Assembly: GCA_964497715.1 (NCBI GenBank)
Contig: CAZCDH010000018.1
Location: forward strand, 1 to 10,226
DNA length: 10,226 nucleotides
Direction of reading: 5' to 3'
From: JABHIB01 sp964497715
GTDB taxonomy: Archaea > Nanobdellota > Nanobdellia > SCGC-AAA011-G17 > PNOQ01
The first letter of the stretch is position 1, and every line of letters begins with the position of its first letter. Shown one piece after another: positions 5,463 through 10,226 of the stretch. A program made the translations under genes and the position numbers. The notes under the pieces are model-generated. The model was not told the origin of the DNA. It saw only the letters and a program-made list of their open reading frames with translations, and ran no database searches.

Positions 5463-6636
5463 CACTATTACTATCAAGCGTTTCCCAATCAGCATAATTT
5501 TCTTCAGGCATATTATCTTCGACCCAACTAGGAAAATTAGTTGGCCATGTACGAGATTTGGGCATGAACAACCCTTTGAAAATACTAAATGATTTTTTCT
5601 CCACAGAAGAATCAAGTGGAGAGATAGCATTCACACCTAAATTCCAAAGAACACTATCAAAATCGAGATCATTGGCCGAAATAAAAAAAGATAAATAATT
5701 ACTTCTCATATCTTCATTAGCATAAGAAGAATAACGATGTCCAGAGATAATTGAATGTTCTCCTTGAGCATCCTCAAAGCCATGAGACAAAGAAGTAAAC
5801 ATACCAAACGCAATACTCAGCAAATCATCTCTAGACGCACCTTTATCTAATAAAGAATCATCTAACTTAACCTGCATAGAATACCTAAGAGATTTAGGAC
5901 TAGAACCTCCCATAGAAACCTCAAAACTCTCCATCTTTCCACTACTCTGCCCTTCTTTGTAAGCATTGAACACTGCATCAATCGTATTCCCTGCAAATTT
6001 CGCATCTACATGTCCACTTACATCTAACAAACCATAACGACTTGTAGCGTAACGAATTTCTTTAGGATAGATAAATCCATTTTTTTTAGCAGAATTCATA
6101 GCCTCAGACAAAGAATCATACTCATTAAGAGTAGGATGAGGAATCATCATCTCAGATAAAACACTAAATGGGAAATCACCATTAGGATCAATCAAGATTA
6201 GAGGACTATTTCTAACATATTGATACGCAGGTTCAGACTGAATCGGATCAACAGAAGTAAACCTTCCTACATTAGAATCATAATATCTTGCACCAAAATA
6301 ATGCAACTCAGATTCATCCAATTCCTTTCCAGTTGCAAAAGCATATCTAATACCTTCATTTTTAACTTCCTGTCCAAAAGGTAACGATTTAAATTCATTC
6401 TCAACGTCTCCAGAAGAATCAGTCACTAACCTATTACTTTGAATCATATCAGAGTGATAGTATTTAATAGAAGAATCTTTAACACTAGCAACCAAACTAG
6501 AACCATAAATATAACGAGTAAGGCCTTCATCAAATCTCTCTCCAGAACTATCAACTTTAACATTTTCAACTTCTATAGATCTACCAGTAGGTACACTAAT
6601 TATAAGCAACACTAACAACAATAACCAGAGTTTCAT
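5455..6636 (-). CDS. Secreted mini-RHS protein with RHS core and unrecognised C-terminal domain
   Basis: The 393-residue protein has an N-terminal signal peptide (MKLWLLLLVLLIISVPTG). It then has one YD-like unit (RYIYGSSLVASV, 41-52; YYHSDMIQSNRLVTD, 59-73) and the RHS-associated core: PFGQE (86-90), TGKELDESELHYFGARYYD (102-120), GRFTSVDP (124-131), YQYVRNSPLILIDPNG (138-153). Bacterial RHS proteins are usually over 1,000 residues, with many YD repeats forming a shell around a toxin; here the shell is almost absent. Residues 154-393 are a separate domain I do not recognise, with a polar patch SLSHGFEDAQGEH (282-294). As in RHS toxins, the tail beyond the core's DPNG is expected to be the variable effector. 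It has its own TATA box 20-30 nt upstream and overlaps the end of the convergent PIN-ATPase gene. Secretion is well supported; toxin activity is inference. Confidence 0.88.
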   Translation of the reverse strand: MKLWLLLLVLLIISVPTGRSIEVENVKVDSSGERFDEGLTRYIYGSSLVASVKDSSIKYYHSDMIQSNRLVTDSSGDVENEFKSLPFGQEVKNEGIRYAFATGKELDESELHYFGARYYDSNVGRFTSVDPIQSEPAYQYVRNSPLILIDPNGDFPFSVLSEMMIPHPTLNEYDSLSEAMNSAKKNGFIYPKEIRYATSRYGLLDVSGHVDAKFAGNTIDAVFNAYKEGQSSGKMESFEVSMGGSSPKSLRYSMQVKLDDSLLDKGASRDDLLSIAFGMFTSLSHGFEDAQGEHSIISGHRYSSYANEDMRSNYLSFFISANDLDFDSVLWNLGVNAISPLDSSVEKKSFSIFKGLFMPKSRTWPTNFPSWVEDNMPEENYADWETLDSNSVN

Positions 6637-6655
6637 AATAATTTATTAAAACTCA

Positions 6656-6671
6656 AATATATAAAACCTAC
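6656..6671 (-). promoter_or_regulatory. TATA promoter of the mini-RHS gene
   Basis: The minus strand reads GTAGGTTTTATATATT; TTTTATATAT lies about 20-30 nt before the ATG at 6636. It starts directly after the TAA stop of the HExxH gene (6672-6674), so the RHS gene can be expressed on its own. Confidence 0.7.
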
Positions 6672-7031
6672 TTAAACCCATCCACGCATTTTTTTATATC
6701 TTTCAATGGTCTTATAGAACTTATCTTCTTTCTCACTGCCACGAATGTGATGATCAAGAATTCCACGTTTCCACCATCTGTGATGAAGCTCTTCATGAAC
6801 AATTGTGTCTAACAAATCTTTACGAGAAGAAAATCTATTCTTACCTATCTGAGTTCCACTATTTCTTTGAGCAACTCCAGTTCGTATAAAAGGATTATAT
6901 TCTGGTAAATAAGTTAGTTTCAAATGCGGCAGATTCTCTAATACAATATTAAAGAGTGTAGCATTTCTATTCCTAGCTGTCTTTCCACTAAACGGACTAA
7001 GATCAGCACAATAATGTTGTGGCTCTTTCAT
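6672..7031 (-). CDS. Small HExxH protein resembling a detached RHS-type toxin tip
   Basis: This 119-residue protein has no signal peptide or membrane segment and is basic (about 22 K/R against 13 D/E). It shows TLFNIVLENLPHLKLTYLPE (25-44), a stretch IRTGVAQRNSGTQIG (49-63) rich in polar residues, then the helix DLLDTIVHEELHHRWW (72-87) with an HExxH zinc-site pattern (H79, E80, H83) followed by H84, DHH at 93-95, and the tail YKTIERYKKMRGWV. The HEELHHRWW block and its surroundings recall the C-terminal tips of some bacterial RHS and polymorphic toxins; this is recognition, not a search result. No third zinc ligand is proven (H94 or H95 are candidates). The ATG lies 2 nt after the stop of the upstream acidic gene (TAA-AA-ATG), so both are translated from one message. 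Confidence 0.8.
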   Translation of the reverse strand: MKEPQHYCADLSPFSGKTARNRNATLFNIVLENLPHLKLTYLPEYNPFIRTGVAQRNSGTQIGKNRFSSRKDLLDTIVHEELHHRWWKRGILDHHIRGSEKEDKFYKTIERYKKMRGWV

Positions 7032-7033
7032 TT

Positions 7034-7321
7034 TTATATATAATTTCCGATAACATCTTCTATAGATCCAAGATGTTTAACTCTTGACTCTTCAATAGTA
7101 TTAGGCATAAATGCATAGCCTGAAGCAGTCCAATCGTTAAATTCAGATTCACTCAATTTATAAGAAAAAAGATCACTCTTCTCGCCCAATAAATCTCCAA
7201 GAACTCCATCCAAATAAAGCCCGTAAGCCTCTAAGGGATCAGCAGTCCAAGCTCCGAAATAATCTGGAGAATCTTTTACATCTACTCTAAATAATGTTCT
7301 ATTTTCATTTATAATTACCAT
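7034..7321 (-). CDS. Acidic small protein, possible immunity partner or ART-like domain, 95 aa
   Basis: The ATG at 7321 is chosen over an in-frame TTG at 7339 because the TATA box lies 28-36 nt before 7321 but only about 10 nt before the TTG; GGTGA just before the ATG also resembles a Shine-Dalgarno sequence. The product is acidic (about 17 D/E against 7 K/R). It begins with a strand LFRVDV (10-15), then YFGAWTADPLEAYGLYL (21-37), YKLSESEFNDW (54-64) and a final helix IEDVIGNYI. The 'R...G-x-W-T-x-D-P-x-x-A' pattern is loosely like ADP-ribosyltransferase-fold proteins, but no catalytic glutamate can be assigned. Its acidity and position directly ahead of a basic, metalloprotease-like gene suggest an antidote role as an alternative. 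Neither reading is secure. Confidence 0.75.
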   Translation of the reverse strand: MVIINENRTLFRVDVKDSPDYFGAWTADPLEAYGLYLDGVLGDLLGEKSDLFSYKLSESEFNDWTASGYAFMPNTIEESRVKHLGSIEDVIGNYI

Positions 7322-7348
7322 TCTTTCACCACTAAACAATGACTAATA

Positions 7349-7364
7349 CTTTAAAAGTCTTTCT
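7349..7364 (-). promoter_or_regulatory. BRE/TATA promoter of the acidic/HExxH gene pair
   Basis: The minus strand reads AGAAAGACTTTTAAAG; CTTTTAAAG lies 28-36 nt before the ATG at 7321. The TAG stop of the ABC permease gene (7363-7365) overlaps the BRE. Confidence 0.7.
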
Positions 7365-8580
7365 ATTCATATCTCAACGCATCAACAGGACGCATTTTGG
7401 CAGCCTGCCTAGCAGGAAATATCCCGGAGATAGAACCAACCACAAAAGAAAATAACAAAGCTCCACCAATTAACTCTGGACTAATAGAAACTTTCAACAG
7501 ATCAATACCCAACTCTTTGTATGCAATAAATTCAACACCCTTACTTATTCCAACTCCGATTAAAGCACCTATTGTTCCACCAAATAATCCAAGTAAACCA
7601 GATTCAATCAAAAATATAGTTAAAATATCAGAATCCCTAGCACCAACAGCCTTCATTATTCCGATATCTTTAGTTCTCTCAACAACAGACGTGTACATAG
7701 TATTCATAATTCCAACACCTCCAACAAGCAAAGATATTCCTGCAATACCAACTAATATCCACTGAACAATTCCGAGTATATCTCCAATTGCATTCAATAA
7801 ATCTCCAGAAGTAGATAAAGAAAAACTTGCAGATTCTTCATCCTCGTTTCTAAAACCATACAAGGCGTTTTCTATTTCTAAAGAAACTTCATCAGGATCA
7901 AAATCTCCCCTAACAACAATCGTAGCCATAGAAACTATCTCAGGCTCATCAAGTAATTCTCTCATAACATCCAAAGGCAAATAAATAGAATAATCGTCAG
8001 GACCACCAACTTTATTCAGAATACCAACAACTCTGAAATCTCTATCTCTGATCTCTACTCTATCTCTAACTTTTAAATCTCTCTCAAAACTATCATGAGC
8101 AATACCATCTCCAATGAAAATTTTATATCTATCTCCATCTTCAAGCATTCTACCTTGCTCTGCCCTCCATGAAGACATCCCACTATAGGCACGATTACTC
8201 TCTTCTGGAGGCAAACCATAAACAAGTAAATTCTTACTCTCTCCACGATATTTTATATCGCTAGAACTCATCAGCATAGGGACAATATAATCTACACCAC
8301 CAACTCCTTCAATAATTCTAATATCCTCTACAGTTATAGGATTTCCAGATAGAGAAGAAGCAGCTGGAGAAATAATAGAACCAGCCTTGCCAAGCAATGT
8401 TAATTTATCAGAACCAAGCTCTTCGAACTGAGAGGTTATAGAATTTTCCAAACCCTGGCCCAAAGAAATCAAAGAAACCACAGCAGCTATTCCTATAAAA
8501 ATTCCAATCATAGTCAACCACGATCTGGTTCCCCTCTGCCTAATTCCTTTTAAAGCAAAAACAAAATAATCAAAAATCAT
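7363..8580 (-). CDS. MacB/FtsX-type ABC transporter permease
   Basis: This 405-residue membrane protein is full length for the stand-alone MacB_PCD-FtsX permease family. TM1 (about 21-43, WLTMIGIFIGIAAVVSLISL) follows the typical start ALKGIRQRGTRS. A large extracytoplasmic MacB-like domain covers about 44-265, including YGLPPEE and VVGILN. Three further TM segments (about 268-297, 322-346, 369-391) surround the family signature VVERTKDIGIMKAVGARDSDIL (299-320, shortened: ERTKDIGIMKAVGA). The end is FPARQAAKMRPVDALRYE, as in MacB homologues. MacB-type systems do not pump solute through the membrane; they use ATP-driven conformational change to move or release extracytoplasmic substrates. The start overlaps the stop of the preceding CARDB-like gene by 4 nt, so ATPase, adaptor-like protein and permease form one operon. 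Confidence 0.95.
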   Translation of the reverse strand: MIFDYFVFALKGIRQRGTRSWLTMIGIFIGIAAVVSLISLGQGLENSITSQFEELGSDKLTLLGKAGSIISPAASSLSGNPITVEDIRIIEGVGGVDYIVPMLMSSSDIKYRGESKNLLVYGLPPEESNRAYSGMSSWRAEQGRMLEDGDRYKIFIGDGIAHDSFERDLKVRDRVEIRDRDFRVVGILNKVGGPDDYSIYLPLDVMRELLDEPEIVSMATIVVRGDFDPDEVSLEIENALYGFRNEDEESASFSLSTSGDLLNAIGDILGIVQWILVGIAGISLLVGGVGIMNTMYTSVVERTKDIGIMKAVGARDSDILTIFLIESGLLGLFGGTIGALIGVGISKGVEFIAYKELGIDLLKVSISPELIGGALLFSFVVGSISGIFPARQAAKMRPVDALRYE

Positions 8581-9413
8581 CTTTTTCTCTTTTTCACCTT
8601 ACGAACTATCATTAATATCACAAATAAAAGTGCGAAAATCCACCACTTACTTCTTTGAACTTCTAATAATCCTAGAGCCTCTGCTTCTTTTTCAGAATAA
8701 ACACTAATCCTTAAACTATCTCCATGACTATAGAACTTATTTGTTGAATCATAATACTCTAAAGTTATTGGAATACTGATACTAGCTAAAGGGTCATTCA
8801 ATAATAATTTAAAATCAACTCTATCAAAATCATCAGAACTAAGTTCACCAACATAAACTTCTTGATTAGATAACACATCAAAGAAATCACTCTCTTCAAT
8901 CTTAACTTTCAAAAATTTAACATCAGACAAACCTTCATTAACAATACCTATAGAAATATCTGCAAAATCTCCAATAATAAAATCAGGATCATCAATTCTT
9001 AAGGATAATTTAGGTTCACTAGCTACAATTAAACTAATCATCTCTTCAATCTCATATAAACTATCATTATAACCAGTATAAGTCACTAGAACAGGAATTT
9101 TGTACACTCCTAAAGCAGCTTCAGGCAATACAATGAGACTAAACTCTATTCTTTCATCATCACCAACATCAAGTTCATCAACAAAAACGCTTGCACTAGA
9201 ATCTACCGGTGCAATAGGTAAATTATCATCAGACAGATCCAACACGATACTAACATCCCTCATATCATGATCTCTCTCATTCTCAATTTCCAAACTTATT
9301 ATCCCTTGCTCCCCTGGTGCAAAACTGCCAGAGTTCACAGACACAATACTAAATGCACTTGTCAAATTAGCAAACAAAAACAGCATTAAAACCATTAAAA
9401 TTATTTTTTTCAT
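8577..9413 (-). CDS. Membrane-anchored CARDB/NEW3-like (COG1361) surface protein
   Basis: The 278-residue protein has a signal peptide (MKKIILMVLMLFLFANLTSA, cleavage likely after residue 20). Two beta-sandwich domains of the COG1361/CARDB/NEW3 type follow: about 21-132 (FAPGEQGIISLEIENE, conserved NxG-like turns) and about 135-240 (FIIGDFADISIGIVNEGLS). A single TM helix (257-270) with a basic tail RKVKKRKR anchors it, with the sandwiches outside the cell. It lies between the ATPase and permease genes with 4-nt overlaps at both ends, so its product is probably a partner of the transporter. It may serve as an extracytoplasmic adaptor or substrate-holding arm, a role given to MacA-like proteins in bacteria but with an unrelated fold. 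GGGAG about 10 nt before the ATG may aid initiation. Confidence 0.85.
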   Translation of the reverse strand: MKKIILMVLMLFLFANLTSAFSIVSVNSGSFAPGEQGIISLEIENERDHDMRDVSIVLDLSDDNLPIAPVDSSASVFVDELDVGDDERIEFSLIVLPEAALGVYKIPVLVTYTGYNDSLYEIEEMISLIVASEPKLSLRIDDPDFIIGDFADISIGIVNEGLSDVKFLKVKIEESDFFDVLSNQEVYVGELSSDDFDRVDFKLLLNDPLASISIPITLEYYDSTNKFYSHGDSLRISVYSEKEAEALGLLEVQRSKWWIFALLFVILMIVRKVKKRKR

Positions 9414-10081
9414 TTTATTATTCTCCCATCTTTAAGTTTTATCACTCTTTTTGCAAGCTTAGCAATACTATTATCATGTGTAATTACAATCAAAGTTTTC
9501 CCTTCTTTATTCAAATTAATTAAAAGTTGCATTATTTCTTTTCCAGTTTTAGAATCTAAATTTCCAGTAGGTTCATCAGCCAAAATTATTTCAGGATCAT
9601 TTACCAAAGCTCTAGCAATTGCAACTCTCTGTCTCTCTCCTCCAGAAAGTTCAGAAGGTTTATGATTCATCCTATTTTTTAACCCTACTTTCTCTAAAAT
9701 TTCTTTAGTTATGCTATCTCGTTTTTCTTTCTTTATACCTTGAAAAATTAGAGGCAAAGAAACGTTTTCAAAAGCACCTAAACTAGGGATTAAATTGAAA
9801 TTTTGAAATACAAAACCTATTCTTTTCCCTCTTAAAATAGCTAACTCAGATTCTGAAAGATTTGATAAATTATCGCCATCTAAAAGGATATTTCCACTAC
9901 TCGGAACATCTAAACTACCTATCAGATTCATCCAAGTACTTTTTCCAGATCCAGAAGGACCTTTTATAGCTATAAATTCTCCTTTTTTAATATCTAAAGA
10001 GATATCTTGTAAAACATGTAACTCATAATCTCCAATCTCATAACTTTTATTTACACTATCCAAAACTATTGAACTTTCCAT
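9410..10081 (-). CDS. MacB/LolD-type ABC transporter ATP-binding protein
   Basis: From the ATG at 10081 the protein has 223 residues, the usual size for LolD/MacB-type ATPases. Walker A is GPSGSGKS (41-48), the Q-loop is Q93 in FVFQNFNLIPSLGAFENV, the signature is LSGGERQRVAIARAL (145-159), Walker B is IILADEP (165-171), D-loop TGNLDS (172-177) and switch H202 (VITHD). These features show an active ATPase that powers the permease at 7363-8580. The open frame extends 19 codons further upstream to 10138 but that segment is hydrophobic and not family-like, and the TATA box lies within it, 24-32 nt before 10081. It is first in the operon and overlaps the next gene by 4 nt. Confidence 0.96.
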   Translation of the reverse strand: MESSIVLDSVNKSYEIGDYELHVLQDISLDIKKGEFIAIKGPSGSGKSTWMNLIGSLDVPSSGNILLDGDNLSNLSESELAILRGKRIGFVFQNFNLIPSLGAFENVSLPLIFQGIKKEKRDSITKEILEKVGLKNRMNHKPSELSGGERQRVAIARALVNDPEIILADEPTGNLDSKTGKEIMQLLINLNKEGKTLIVITHDNSIAKLAKRVIKLKDGRIIK

Positions 10082-10103
10082 AAGAAAAAGAAATATGGCA
10101 AAA

Positions 10104-10120
10104 CTTAAAAAAGATTTGAT
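10104..10120 (-). promoter_or_regulatory. TATA promoter of the ABC transporter operon
   Basis: The minus strand reads ATCAAATCTTTTTTAAG; TTTTTTAAG lies 24-32 nt before the ATG at 10081 and supports that start over the longer open frame. Confidence 0.6.
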
Positions 10121-10129
10121 TTGGCGGAA

Positions 10130-10145
10130 AACAAACATTTTTAAA
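10130..10145 (+). promoter_or_regulatory. TATA promoter of tRNA-Leu
   Basis: AACAAACA followed by TTTTTAAA, centred about 30 nt before the mature tRNA 5' end, with few nt left for a leader. Confidence 0.5.
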
Positions 10146-10154
10146 CTAAAATTA

Positions 10155-10167
10155 GACTAAGTTAGTC
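10155..10167. repeat. 13-bp palindrome ahead of tRNA-Leu
   Basis: GACTAA-G-TTAGTC is a perfect inverted repeat with 6-bp arms, 4 nt before the tRNA 5' end and between the two divergent promoters and the tRNA. It may be an operator or a leader hairpin; chance cannot be excluded. Confidence 0.5.
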
Positions 10168-10171
10168 ATAT

Positions 10172-10226
10172 GCAGGTGTGCCGGAGTGGTCAAACGGGAT
10201 GGACTCAAAATCCATTAGCTTAGTGC
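10172..10226 (+). tRNA. tRNA-Leu (anticodon CAA), partial at window end
   Basis: The acceptor strand GCAGGTG (10172-10178) is followed by TG, a D-arm with 3-bp stem CCG/CGG around GAGTGGTCAAA, and an anticodon stem ATGGA/TCCAT with loop CTCAAAA. The anticodon CAA (10206-10208) reads UUG leucine codons. The start of a long variable arm (AGCTTAGTGC) confirms the class II (Leu/Ser) type. The T-arm and 3' acceptor strand lie beyond the window. No intron is seen in the anticodon loop. Confidence 0.93.

Noticed and set aside
5448..5630. Minus-strand open frame of 60 codons
   Set aside because: It is a second frame inside the 3' end of the RHS gene, with no promoter or family match.
5455..7321. Mobile element or prophage around the RHS gene
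   Set aside because: No transposase, integrase, terminal inverted repeats or target duplications are visible.
7322..7339. TTG start six codons upstream for the acidic small gene
   Set aside because: It is only about 10 nt from the TATA box, too near to be within the transcript; the ATG at 7321 fits.
7397..7765. Plus-strand open frame of 122 codons
   Set aside because: It is antisense to the last TM segments of the ABC permease; its proline/isoleucine-rich product is typical of such shadows.
10082..10138. N-terminal extension of the ABC ATPase (19 codons)
   Set aside because: The hydrophobic segment is not found in LolD-type ATPases, and the promoter's TATA box lies inside it.
1..10226. CRISPR array or long tandem repeat
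   Set aside because: No regularly spaced repeats were seen on reading; intergenic gaps are all under about 95 nt.

Overview
The window looks like a compact, AT-rich archaeal chromosome, probably from a DPANN lineage of the Pacearchaeota/Woesearchaeota type. This is inferred from archaeal families (PTH2-type peptidyl-tRNA hydrolase, TGS-domain GTPase, PIN-ATPase-KH protein, DUF2683 antitoxin, MacB-like ABC operon with a CARDB-type protein), a freestanding 5S rRNA gene with its own TATA box, readable BRE+TATA promoters, and a mini-RHS protein of a kind common in those lineages. No 16S rRNA is present to settle the taxonomy.

Layout. Positions 1-928 (minus strand): the first 35 codons of a probable YggS/PLP-binding-type protein directly behind 5S rRNA, then two unrecognised small genes, each with its own promoter. 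Positions 966-2690 (minus): a translation-related block, comprising an HPF/RaiA-like gene overlapping pth2, and a DUF2683-RelE toxin-antitoxin pair reading straight into rlmE. Positions 2733-3584 (minus): a DRG/OBG-like TGS GTPase with degenerate G motifs. It is divergent from the only plus-strand protein gene, a PIN-ATPase-KH protein (3672-5462). Positions 5455-7321 (minus): a secreted mini-RHS protein, and a two-gene unit encoding an acidic small protein and a basic HExxH protein. Positions 7363-10081 (minus): a three-gene overlapping ABC transporter operon. A tRNA-Leu(CAA), cut by the window end, lies divergent from it.

Organisation. Genes are joined in only two ways. Either they overlap or are 2 nt apart (operonic), or they are 26-43 nt apart, just enough for a BRE/TATA element and a start codon about 25 nt downstream of it. 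Start codons sit where transcription should begin, so most messages appear leaderless and Shine-Dalgarno sites are mostly absent. In four places the TAG stop codon of one gene is fused to the AGAAAG BRE of the next promoter.

The stretch most worth following is 5455-7321. It combines a short RHS core with its own signal peptide and a 240-residue unrecognised tail, next to an acidic/basic gene pair whose second member resembles a detached RHS-type toxin tip. It could be a miniature, dispersed polymorphic-toxin locus in an archaeon. No gap above 300 bases lacks a gene.
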